From assembly GCA_002406055.1 (NCBI GenBank), contig DHMZ01000107.1:1-28978 (forward strand): a DNA stretch of 28,978 bases. Direction: 5' to 3'. Of this stretch, positions 22,042 through 28,978 are shown one piece after another. Position numbers and translations under genes: made by a program. Below the pieces are notes generated by a model. It was not told the origin of the DNA, made no database searches, and saw only the letters and a program-made list of their open reading frames with translations. Positions within the stretch are counted from its first letter, which is position 1, and every line of letters starts with the position of its first letter. The DNA comes from Spirochaetales bacterium UBA4629. Its GTDB lineage: Bacteria > Spirochaetota > Spirochaetia > Sphaerochaetales > Sphaerochaetaceae.

Positions 22042-23538
22042 ATGAAGTATATAGGAGCACTAGACCAAGGAACAACTAGCACTAGATTCATTATTTTTGA
22101 TGAGAACAATAATATTGTTTCAACTAGTCAAATAGAGCATAAGCAAATCTATCCACGTCCAGGTTGGGTTGAACATAATCCAGAAGAGATATGGAGAAAT
22201 ACATGTGCTGTAATTACTGATTCTCTCGAAAAAACAGGTATTCAGGGTGATGACATTGTTGCAATTGGAATAACAAACCAGAGAGAAACAATTATAGCAT
22301 TCGATCGAGAGACTGGAAAAAGCTATCATAATGCGATTGTTTGGCAAGATTTGAGGGGATCTGATTATATAGATAATGTGCTATCTAAAATAGTTAGTGA
22401 AGATTTTATTCGACAGAAGACTGGGCTATTATATTCTCCATATTTCTCTGCATCAAAAATTAGATGGCTATTAGATAACATTCCTGCTGTTAAAAAGAAT
22501 GCAGATACAGGTCGTCTTGTCTTTGGTACTATTGATACATATATGACATATAGATTAACAGGTGGAAAAGCGCTTATTACCGATGTTACTAATGCCTCAA
22601 GATATATGCTAATGAACATAGCAACTCAGAAATGGGATGATGAGCTACTATCAATAATAGGTGTAAAGAAGGAATGTTTACCTGAAATAGTATCTTCTTC
22701 TGGTGTTATCTATGGCTATACAGACCCAGATGGTCCATTTAAAGCATCAATCCCAGTTTGTGGAATACTTGGAGACCAGATGGCAGCTCTCTTTGGTCAA
22801 GCTTGTTTTGATAAAGGAAGTAGTAAGTGTACGTATGGTACCGGATGCTTCATGCTTGCCAATATTGGTGAAGAAATCTGTTATTCGCAGCATGGACTAT
22901 TAACAACCGTGGCATATCGCATAGAGGGTGAAAAGCCAATATATGCTTTAGAAGGCTCTGTTGCTGTTGCGGGCTCTCTTGTTCAGTGGGTAAGAGATAA
23001 CTTGAGGATGGTATCATCTGCTAAGGAGTTAGATGAGCTTGCCCTTTCCGTTCAAGATTGTGGTGGAGTATATATTGTACCAGCTTTTGCCGGTCTATTT
23101 GCTCCATATTGGCGTAGCGATGCCCGTGGAGTAATTGCTGGTCTTACTGGATATGCCTCTCGTGAACATATTTGTCGTGCAGTATTAGAAGCAACAGCTT
23201 TTCAAGCATATGACATATTCTGCGCTATGGAAGAGGACAGTGGTGTTGAGATAAAATATTTAAAGGTTGATGGTGGGATGACAAATTCCTGGCCTCTTAT
23301 GGCCTTCCAGTCAGATATCCTCTCTAAGCCTGTAATTAGACCAGTTATTGCGGAAACTACAGCTTTGGGGGCAGCTTATGCAGCCGGTTTAACGGTAGGT
23401 GTATGGAAAAATGTTGATTCTTTGCGTTCTTATTGGAAAGAACAGACAAGGTGGACACCTACAATGGATGACAAGGAGAGGCAAAAAAAGGTAGGATTTT
23501 GGAAGAAGGCAGTTAGTCGGACGCTAAACTGGGTTTAA
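22042..23538 (+). CDS. glpK: Glycerol kinase
   Basis: A 498-residue FGGY-family kinase that phosphorylates glycerol to glycerol-3-phosphate with ATP in the cytoplasm. Visible features: the phosphate-binding loop D-Q-G-T-T-S-T-R at residues 8-15, R-P-G-W-V-E-H-N-P near 40, the N-Q-R-E-T glycerol-contact segment near 78-82, G-D-Q-M-A-A-L-F-G-Q in the middle, G-T-G-C-F-M-L just after, and the ATP site L-K-V-D-G-G-M-T-N-S. Length matches the family. The start has GAGAGG about 6 bases upstream and lies 17 bases after the protease stop. No GlpF or GlpD gene is present in the window; a GDPD gene lies on the other side of the protease gene. Confidence 0.97.
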   Translation: MKYIGALDQGTTSTRFIIFDENNNIVSTSQIEHKQIYPRPGWVEHNPEEIWRNTCAVITDSLEKTGIQGDDIVAIGITNQRETIIAFDRETGKSYHNAIVWQDLRGSDYIDNVLSKIVSEDFIRQKTGLLYSPYFSASKIRWLLDNIPAVKKNADTGRLVFGTIDTYMTYRLTGGKALITDVTNASRYMLMNIATQKWDDELLSIIGVKKECLPEIVSSSGVIYGYTDPDGPFKASIPVCGILGDQMAALFGQACFDKGSSKCTYGTGCFMLANIGEEICYSQHGLLTTVAYRIEGEKPIYALEGSVAVAGSLVQWVRDNLRMVSSAKELDELALSVQDCGGVYIVPAFAGLFAPYWRSDARGVIAGLTGYASREHICRAVLEATAFQAYDIFCAMEEDSGVEIKYLKVDGGMTNSWPLMAFQSDILSKPVIRPVIAETTALGAAYAAGLTVGVWKNVDSLRSYWKEQTRWTPTMDDKERQKKVGFWKKAVSRTLNWV

Positions 23539-23553
23539 TTAGAAAAGGAACAG

Positions 23554-24390
23554 ATGATGGTTGAATTGTTTAATGGCTTATCTACTTTAGATTATGTACG
23601 ATTGGCCCTCGAAACATTAATACTGACATTTTTGATTTACAAGTTCTATATGGCTGTGGCCGAGACTAGAGCTAGAGAACTTGCTTCAATCATTGTAGCC
23701 ATAGTTATTCTTTATGGCTTTTCATATGTCTTGGAATTGAAGGTTATTCTAACTGTAATGAAGGGGCTTTTGGTTCCATTCTTGATGGCTATAGTTGTCT
23801 TCTACACTCCAGAACTAAGAAGAGCTTTTTCTGGAACGAAACGAAGAGGTCTTTTTAGGTCCTCCCAAACATCTTCTAGCCAGTTAGATTCTGTTCTAAA
23901 TGCATGTACTACCTTAGTAAGTAAAAAGAGGGGAGCTTTGATAGTTTTCCCTCGAAATACAGATTTGAAAAATATATATGAATCTGGAACAAAACTAAAT
24001 GCTGACCTATCTGCAAACTTGATTCTTACAATATTTGACCATGATACGCCTCTTCATGATGGAGCATGTGTTATTCAAGGTGGAAAGTGTACATACGCAG
24101 CTTGCTATTTACCTCTATCCAAACAGACATCAATTAAAGATACGTTTGGTACAAGACACCGTGCTGCGCTTGGTTTAAGTGAGGAATCTGATGCTGTTAT
24201 TCTAATTGTATCTGAAGAGACAGGTGCTATTTCTCTAGCATACAATGCCAACATCTACTATAACTTAGATTCCGATGTTGTTAAGGAAATGCTCTTGATG
24301 CTATTAAGTGGCAAGGATGTAGTTCCTCAAGACATAAAGATAGAATCAAATAACAACAAGGAGGATGACAACAATGCAGTCACAGAATAA
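23554..24390 (+). CDS. cdaA: Diadenylate cyclase CdaA
   Basis: A 278-residue membrane-bound enzyme that makes cyclic di-AMP from two ATP. Three hydrophobic segments (about 18-34, 43-60 and 66-84) precede a DAC domain at about 105-245, which carries the two signature motifs: D-G-A at 169-171 (P-L-H-D-G-A) and R-H-R-A-A at 201-205 (F-G-T-R-H-R-A-A-L-G). The length and layout match CdaA (DacA) and not DisA. Two ATG codons lie side by side; AAGGA spacing slightly favours the second (23557). The gene begins 15 bases after glpK and its end overlaps cdaR by 17 bases. In Firmicutes the pair is usually followed by glmM; here acpS comes next. Confidence 0.95.
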   Translation: MMVELFNGLSTLDYVRLALETLILTFLIYKFYMAVAETRARELASIIVAIVILYGFSYVLELKVILTVMKGLLVPFLMAIVVFYTPELRRAFSGTKRRGLFRSSQTSSSQLDSVLNACTTLVSKKRGALIVFPRNTDLKNIYESGTKLNADLSANLILTIFDHDTPLHDGACVIQGGKCTYAACYLPLSKQTSIKDTFGTRHRAALGLSEESDAVILIVSEETGAISLAYNANIYYNLDSDVVKEMLLMLLSGKDVVPQDIKIESNNNKEDDNNAVTE

Positions 24391-24787
24391 ATTTTCCTCT
24401 GTAGTTTTTGCTAATTGGGTTGTTAAGATAGTTTCCTTCATCTGCGCTTTAGCTATTGTTGTTTCGATTAGATTCCTAAACGCCACAGATAGAGTTGTTA
24501 CTATTCCTGTTAAGGTTATTCTTGATGAGAGTAGCTCGTTCCAGCCAATTTCACTTGTTCCTGATTCTATTGATGTTGTAATTACAGGTAATGATAGTGT
24601 TATTTATCTTGTAGATCCTTCGCTTATTACTGCGACTGTAGATTTTTCAGATGTTATGAGCGATGGCATTGCTAGAAGAGTTGTCTCCCTTGAATATGAT
24701 AGAGACATCTTTACTTCTAATGGCCTGAGTGTTGCAGCATCTCCTGCTACAGTAAGAATCCTTTTTGAAAATAGTGCATCTGAGTGA
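24374..24787 (+). CDS. cdaR: CdaR-like protein with one YbbR domain
   Basis: A 137-residue protein with an N-terminal transmembrane anchor (about residues 12-32) and one YbbR domain outside the membrane (about 40-135), marked by V-T-I-P-V-K-V and P-D-S-I-D-V-V-I-T-G. CdaR proteins bind CdaA and modulate its activity. Typical Firmicute CdaR has three or four YbbR domains, so this is a minimal form. I choose ATG 24374 as start: AAGGAGG is 8 bases upstream, whereas the ATG at 24365 lies one base after the same site. Start overlaps the end of cdaA by 17 bases, which supports tight coupling. The stop TGA shares bases with the acpS start. Confidence 0.87.
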   Translation: MQSQNKFSSVVFANWVVKIVSFICALAIVVSIRFLNATDRVVTIPVKVILDESSSFQPISLVPDSIDVVITGNDSVIYLVDPSLITATVDFSDVMSDGIARRVVSLEYDRDIFTSNGLSVAASPATVRILFENSASE

Positions 24788-25125
24788 TGATTAAGATTGG
24801 TACTGATATAGTTCTTAATTCACGATTTAGTGAATATAGAGAGAGCCTTTTTGAGCATCTATTTACTCCATATGAAAGAAAAGAAGCTGAGAATAGAGTG
24901 AACAAAAGTGAGTACTATGGTTCACGCTTTGCTTCTAAAGAGGCCTTAGTAAAAGCGCTTGGAACTGGTTTTATGGGTATTACTCCCTTAGATATAGAAA
25001 TAAGAGAAGATTCTATGGGTGCTCCATATATTCTCTTAGGTGGCAAAAGGAAAGAGGCTATTCACCTCTCTATTTCTCATGATGGGGACTATTCTCTTGC
25101 TTTTGTGGTTATAGAAAATGAGTAG
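24787..25125 (+). CDS. acpS: Holo-[acyl-carrier-protein] synthase
   Basis: A 112-residue enzyme that transfers 4'-phosphopantetheine from CoA to the serine of acyl carrier protein. It shows the AcpS landmarks G-T-D-I at residues 5-8 (Mg-binding D7) and R-F-A-S-K-E-A with E52, followed by K-A-L-G-T-G, and the terminal L-S-I-S-H-D strand. Start at ATG 24787 shares its A with the stop TGA of cdaR (TGATG); a GTG at 24784 is an alternative that adds one residue. The stop overlaps the truA start by 8 bases. Fatty-acid synthesis genes are not seen nearby. Confidence 0.93.
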   Translation: MIKIGTDIVLNSRFSEYRESLFEHLFTPYERKEAENRVNKSEYYGSRFASKEALVKALGTGFMGITPLDIEIREDSMGAPYILLGGKRKEAIHLSISHDGDYSLAFVVIENE

Positions 25126-25966
25126 AAAAGATTGGAAGAGACCATCTGTAACAATGCCAGAAGATAAAAAGAGAATTAAGCTTGTAATAAGCTATGATGG
25201 CTCGTCTTTTCATGGCTGGCAGAATCAAGATAATGCTCCATCAGTTGAAAGTACAATAGAAAATGAACTTAGTCTTTTACTAGGTGAAAAGGTCTTTCTT
25301 CAAGGTTCTGGACGTACAGATAGTGGTGTTCATGCACTCTGTCAGGTTGCTCATTTTGACACTAATTCCTCTATTGATGCTAAAGCTTACTCTTTCATAC
25401 TAAATTCAAAGCTTCCTCCTTCAATTAGAATTCTTTCATCAGAAGAGATGAAAGATCTTTTCCATGCACGCTTTACAACAATGTCTAGGGAGTATTGGTA
25501 CTTCATTAAAAGCTATGATTCAATTCTTCCTTTTGACAAAGACAGAGTGATAGCAATAAAGAGTCTACCAAATCTTTCTCTTCTAAATGAGTATGCATCT
25601 ATGCTTAAGGGAACTCATGATTTCACAACATTTTGCTCTTCGAAAGATATATGTGAATCTAAAGTTAGGGACATTTATGTATCACAATGGAGTGAAGAAA
25701 AAGATCTCTATGGCTTGAGAGTTTATAAATACAGAGTTGTAGGAAATGCTTTTTTGTATCATCAAGTAAGAAGCATGGTAGGTACTATGGTTGAGTGTGC
25801 TTTAAAGAATGAAGATAGTGAATCCTTTAAAGAGAGACTAGATAGCAAAAATAGAGCTAATGCTCTAAAAACATTTCCTTCAAGTGGATTATATCTAGCT
25901 AAAATAAGCTATGATGAGGATGAGTATAAATGGTTTGAGGAAGAACATGAGCGAAAATATTACTAA
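25118..25966 (+). CDS. truA: tRNA pseudouridine(38-40) synthase TruA
   Basis: A 282-residue enzyme that isomerises uridines in the anticodon arm of tRNAs. The TruA core begins at residue 20: I-K-L-V-I-S-Y-D-G with F-H-G-W-Q after it, and the catalytic aspartate D68 lies in G-S-G-R-T-D-S-G-V-H-A. Later landmarks are M-L-K-G-T-H-D-F-T-T-F-C and Y-H-Q-V-R-S-M-V-G-T. The ATG at 25118 overlaps acpS by 8 bases and adds a basic 15-residue N-terminal extension; ATG 25154 is an alternative without a Shine-Dalgarno. The 3' end overlaps the next gene by 20 bases. Confidence 0.95.
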   Translation: MSRKDWKRPSVTMPEDKKRIKLVISYDGSSFHGWQNQDNAPSVESTIENELSLLLGEKVFLQGSGRTDSGVHALCQVAHFDTNSSIDAKAYSFILNSKLPPSIRILSSEEMKDLFHARFTTMSREYWYFIKSYDSILPFDKDRVIAIKSLPNLSLLNEYASMLKGTHDFTTFCSSKDICESKVRDIYVSQWSEEKDLYGLRVYKYRVVGNAFLYHQVRSMVGTMVECALKNEDSESFKERLDSKNRANALKTFPSSGLYLAKISYDEDEYKWFEEEHERKYY

Positions 25967-26603
25967 AGAATACTTTCTAGAAATGTTAGATGAGGCAGAG
26001 GCACTCTTCTCAAATGACAGTTTGATGGAAGAACATGACTCTTATTTATACTCTTTAACTACACCTCAAAAAGTTGAAGATAAGCCATATAAGGAAGATG
26101 TTTCTTCTTGCCATAAATGCGAAGCTTGTTTCTCAAGAAGAGTCTACGCTGAGCCTATTTTAAACAAAGAGCCAAAACTATTCTTTATTCTTCCGTCTCC
26201 TGAAGGTGATACTCTTTTTTCTCCTGAATCTTCACTCTACTTTTCAAAGTGGTTAGGTGCGATGAACATAGAAAGAAAAGAGATAGCTGTGTCATCATTA
26301 ATTAAATGTCCTGTTAAAGCTTTCTCTAGAGAAATAGCATCTGTTTGTAAAGACCATCTTAAAGAGGAGATGCTTTCCATAAAGCCAAAAGCATTGGTGC
26401 TCCTTGGTGAAAACGTTGCTCAATATATGCTACGCAAAAATATGTCATTTGATGAACTTAGAGGAAAAACATATACAATAAATGGCATTACTACTTTTTG
26501 TACCTATTCTCCACTCGATTTAACCAATAATAGAGGGCTTAGAGCACCTATTTGGGAAGACCTGAAATTCATTATGAGCTCTATTGGAGACGAAAAAGCG
26601 TGA
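25947..26603 (+). CDS. Uracil-DNA glycosylase family 4-like iron-sulfur protein with altered active-site motifs
   Basis: A 218-residue protein of the UDG superfamily. The N-terminal C-H-K-C-E-A-C (C55, C58, C61), followed by S-R-R-V, plus C121 in I-K-C-P and C134 in S-V-C-K-D-H-L match the four-cysteine cluster region of family 4 UDGs, and I-K-P-K-A-L-V-L-L-G-E-N-V-A-Q is the conserved central strand-helix. However motif 1, normally G-E-A-P-G with an acidic residue behind it, reads I-L-P-S-P-E-G-D (81-88), and motif 2, normally H-P, reads T-Y-S-P at 186-189 with serine in place of histidine. It may be inactive on uracil, or act on something else. Start ATG 25947 follows GAGG at about 7 bases and overlaps truA by 20 bases; it overlaps priA by 4. 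Confidence 0.75.
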   Translation: MSENITKEYFLEMLDEAEALFSNDSLMEEHDSYLYSLTTPQKVEDKPYKEDVSSCHKCEACFSRRVYAEPILNKEPKLFFILPSPEGDTLFSPESSLYFSKWLGAMNIERKEIAVSSLIKCPVKAFSREIASVCKDHLKEEMLSIKPKALVLLGENVAQYMLRKNMSFDELRGKTYTINGITTFCTYSPLDLTNNRGLRAPIWEDLKFIMSSIGDEKA

Positions 26604-28561
26604 AGTGGGTATCTGTTGTTTTAAATATCCCATTAAATAATGTCTACACATATCTGGTCCCACCAAAGGAAGAAGAAACATCTCTTTTTGGAAAGAGAGT
26701 GGTCGTTCCTTTTGGAAAGATGGAAAAAACAGGCTTTGTAATAGAAGAACTAGATAAAATAGAAGAGAATGATTACGAAATAAAGCCAATAAAGAGAGTT
26801 ATCGACAAAGAGGCTGTTTTTACAAAAGAACTCATTGAGTTAGCAGAATGGATGACGCATATGTATCTTTCGAGTGTTGGCGTTAATCTTTCTTTGATGA
26901 TTCCATCCGGACGAAGAGAAAGCGAATATTCTGCTTTTGATAACATCTCATCATTTTCGCCTGTTGAAAAGCTTACAGATGAGCAAAGTAGGGCACTCTC
27001 CATATTGCGAGAAAAAAAAGATGGAGCTGTCTATCTCTTTGGTGTAACAGGTTCTGGTAAGAGTGAAGTTTATCTTAGAAGAGCAGAAGACGTTATAAAA
27101 GAAGGAAAGCAAGTACTGTATCTTGTTCCTGAAATTACGCTTACACATCAATTAAGAGGAGAAGTTTATAATCGCTTTAATAAACGGGTTGCTATTCTTC
27201 ATTCTTCACTTACTCCTTCTCAGCGTCTAAAAGAATGGATGCGAATTATTAATGGAGAGGTAGACATTGTTATAGGGGCAAGAAGCAGTGTTTTTGCTCC
27301 TTGTCCGAATCTAGGTCTAATTGTACTTGATGAAGAGCATGAGACCTCTTACAAGTCTGGTTCTACTCCTCGCTATTCAGCTAGACAAGTTGCTCAGTAT
27401 AGAGCTGGAAAGTTAGGTGTTCAATTAATTATGGGTTCTGCAACTCCATCAATGGAAGCATGGAGACTGATGAAGAGTCAAAAGATTACCTCGATAGTTA
27501 TGAAAAATAGGATAGGAGAAGCAAGATATCCTAGAATTAAAGTAGTAAATATGGTTGGTGAAGAGAGAAACATAAGCCAAAGTCTAGAGGAAGAAATAAG
27601 ATATGCTCTTTCACAAAAAAGAGGGGTAATTTTGTTTTTAAATAGAAGAGGCTTCTCCTATGGCTATGTTTGTAAAAGCTGTGGTCATATTCTTCAGTGC
27701 CCTAATTGTTCTGTTTCTCTAACATATCATAAGAAAGATATGCGCTTAGTTTGTCATACATGTGGCTATTCTTCTCCACTCATTAAAACTTGTCCTGTTT
27801 GTAATAGTAGGGATTTGGTCCCAAGTGGTTTTGGAACAGAAATGGCGGAAGAAGAGGTTCGATTGCTTTTCCCAAATAGCAGAATTGAGAGACTCGATAC
27901 CGATAGCATAAAGGGTGACAAAGAAAAGACTGCTCAGATATTAAAAGAGTTTAAAGAGGGGAAAATTGATATTCTTCTTGGGACGCAAATGATAGCAAAG
28001 GGGTTAAATTTTCCACTAGTTTCCCTTGTCGGAATACTTAATGCTGATAGTTCTCTTTCTCTTCCTGATTTTAGAGCAGGAGAGAGGACCTTTAGCTTAC
28101 TATATCAAGTTTCAGGTAGGGCGGGGCGTTATCGTGATGATGGACGCGTTGTAATACAAACAATGCAACCACTAGCTAAAGCTATTGTTTGTGTAGCAGA
28201 GAATCGTCTTGAAGATTTTTATGATTCAGAATTATCAGAAAGAAGAGAAACACTTTTCCCTCCATATACACGATTAATTAATCTAACTATTAGAAGTAAA
28301 AGCGAAGAAAAAGCTAGAGACTCGGCAGAGGCTTTGGGCTGCTGTGCTGAAAAATTAGCACTCAACAATGAAGATATTGAAATCTTCTCGCCTTCTCCAT
28401 GCTTGATTGAAAAGCAAGCACAACAGTGGCGCTATCATGTGCTCTTAAGAAGCACAAAAATAAGTGCTCTCCTTTCTTTTACATCGAAACTCTTGTCTTC
28501 TTTCAAGGTTCCTTCAGGAGCGCACTTAGAGGTTGATGTTGACCCTATTTCTATGCTTTAG
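26600..28561 (+). CDS. priA: Primosomal protein N' (replication restart helicase PriA)
   Basis: A 653-residue superfamily 2 helicase that reloads the replisome at stalled forks. Features in order: N-terminal DNA-binding domain (about 1-105), Walker A G-V-T-G-S-G-K-S (148-155), Walker B D-E-E-H (244-247), A-T-P motif at 281-283, then eight zinc-binding cysteines (358, 361, 367, 370, 385, 388, 398, 401), and the C-terminal helicase motifs with Q-M-I-A-K-G-L-N-F-P and Q-V-S-G-R-A-G-R. I place the start at GTG 26600, overlapping the upstream stop as GTGA, because GGAGA lies 9-10 bases upstream and the protein then starts at the family N-terminus; the ATG at 26552 would add an untypical segment inside the previous gene. 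The 3' end overlaps a convergent gene by 11 bases. Confidence 0.95.
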   Translation: MKWVSVVLNIPLNNVYTYLVPPKEEETSLFGKRVVVPFGKMEKTGFVIEELDKIEENDYEIKPIKRVIDKEAVFTKELIELAEWMTHMYLSSVGVNLSLMIPSGRRESEYSAFDNISSFSPVEKLTDEQSRALSILREKKDGAVYLFGVTGSGKSEVYLRRAEDVIKEGKQVLYLVPEITLTHQLRGEVYNRFNKRVAILHSSLTPSQRLKEWMRIINGEVDIVIGARSSVFAPCPNLGLIVLDEEHETSYKSGSTPRYSARQVAQYRAGKLGVQLIMGSATPSMEAWRLMKSQKITSIVMKNRIGEARYPRIKVVNMVGEERNISQSLEEEIRYALSQKRGVILFLNRRGFSYGYVCKSCGHILQCPNCSVSLTYHKKDMRLVCHTCGYSSPLIKTCPVCNSRDLVPSGFGTEMAEEEVRLLFPNSRIERLDTDSIKGDKEKTAQILKEFKEGKIDILLGTQMIAKGLNFPLVSLVGILNADSSLSLPDFRAGERTFSLLYQVSGRAGRYRDDGRVVIQTMQPLAKAIVCVAENRLEDFYDSELSERRETLFPPYTRLINLTIRSKSEEKARDSAEALGCCAEKLALNNEDIEIFSPSPCLIEKQAQQWRYHVLLRSTKISALLSFTSKLLSSFKVPSGAHLEVDVDPISML

Positions 28562-28978
28562 TTGTCTCGCCTTGCTCATTAACAAGAGATAGAAGAGAGA
28601 TAGATAATCTGTCAGTTACCCTGTTTATTTCAAAAGAAAGAGTTGTTTGAGCTTTTGGTAGTAATTCTTTCTCTGAAATATAATGGATTCTATTTTGTAT
28701 TAGCCATTCCTCTTTAACGAATGTTTCATCTGTTGGGTTATCAACAAGAATGTTTAAGATAGTTTTATCTCTTAGAAGAATAAGAGTAGAGGAAATCATT
28801 TTGACACTATCATTATCTTTATTGCTGTAGATAACAGTTGTCTTTTTTATTGTGTCTTTTAAAGCAACTTCTTCATCAAAAGGCGTGAGCTTAAGTTCAT
28901 CAATAACAGTTTCTTTATTAGTTTCTTCCATTTTTTGTTCTTCCTCTTTATTTCTTTCTTCTGCTTTAGGTTCTTCTG
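28551..28978 (-). CDS. Unknown protein, C-terminal part (5' end outside window)
   Basis: The frame stays open to the right edge, so the first methionine at 28931 need not be the start and the gene probably continues outside. The visible 142 residues begin with a stretch rich in glutamate and lysine (E-E-P-K-A-E-E-R-N-K-E-E-E-Q), which looks like a flexible or coiled linker. A compact domain of about 110 residues with alternating strands (T-V-I-Y-S-N, S-S-T-L-I-L-L, L-N-I-L-V-D-N-P, T-L-S-F-E-I-N-R) follows. I recognise no family. Its stop codon is 11 bases inside the end of priA on the opposite strand, with no terminator between the two. Confidence 0.6.
   Translation of the reverse strand, partial: EEPKAEERNKEEEQKMEETNKETVIDELKLTPFDEEVALKDTIKKTTVIYSNKDNDSVKMISSTLILLRDKTILNILVDNPTDETFVKEEWLIQNRIHYISEKELLPKAQTTLSFEINRVTDRLSISLLSLVNEQGETTKA

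Noticed and set aside
26552..26599. ATG at 26552 as priA start
   Set aside because: It would place 52 bases inside the UDG-like gene and has no Shine-Dalgarno; GTG 26600 gives a GTGA overlap and the family N-terminus.
1..28978. tRNA, rRNA, CRISPR, insertion sequence, prophage or toxin-antitoxin elements
   Set aside because: I looked for T-loop-like sequences, regularly spaced direct repeats, transposase motifs (DDE, HUH) and short two-gene modules, and found none that hold up. A tRNA-scan and covariance-model search would be the decisive test.

Overview
This AT-rich window looks like a chromosomal segment of a spirochaete, probably a host-associated Treponema- or Sphaerochaeta-like organism. 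The main reasons are a class I (archaeal-type) lysyl-tRNA synthetase, several lipoproteins with short spirochaete-style lipoboxes next to outer-membrane-barrel-like proteins, and a conventional set of bacterial housekeeping genes. The assignment to a phylum is inference. I see no rRNA, tRNA, CRISPR array, insertion sequence or phage gene. Genes are packed tightly and no gene-free stretch reaches 300 bases.

Layout. 1-441: the 3' end of a dicarboxylate/amino-acid:cation symporter, followed by a good terminator. 480-3763 (minus): a cell-wall-type small secreted protein, then tldD and tldE. 3850-5436: lysS. 5480-7209 (minus): era and mutM. 7304-9612: clpP, a secreted EEP-family lipoprotein and an OGG1-type glycosylase gene. 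9700-17386: a surface and envelope region holding a 700-residue lipoprotein, a small membrane protein, two barrel-plus-lipoprotein gene couples, and pepT between the couples. 17355-18909 (minus): endonuclease IV (nfo) and a glycerophosphodiesterase. 19136-28561: a long run of eight tightly spaced or overlapping plus-strand genes, M16C protease, glpK, cdaA, cdaR, acpS, truA, a uracil-DNA-glycosylase-like gene and priA. A partial minus-strand gene at the right edge overlaps the end of priA.

How the genes connect. DNA base repair is unusually well represented: two unrelated 8-oxoguanine glycosylases (MutM and OGG-type), the AP endonuclease Nfo, an iron-sulfur UDG-like protein, and PriA for fork restart. 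Glycerol metabolism appears twice, in the phosphodiesterase that releases glycerol-3-phosphate and in glycerol kinase. CdaA/CdaR make and modulate cyclic di-AMP. TldD/TldE and ClpP add proteolysis.

Most striking observation. At seven starts (3763, 3850, 7209, 7304, 8869, 18909, 19136) a sigma70-like -10 hexamer ends 6 bases (7 for lysS) before the start codon, and none of them has a usable Shine-Dalgarno sequence. In most of these a partial -35 lies 17 bases further upstream. Transcription would begin on, or one base from, the start codon. All of these are probable first genes of transcription units, whereas downstream genes of the same units usually have good Shine-Dalgarno sequences. I read this as a leaderless-mRNA rule for transcription-unit first genes. 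A second point of interest is the UDG-like protein, which keeps the cysteines and fold motifs but lacks both family catalytic motifs.
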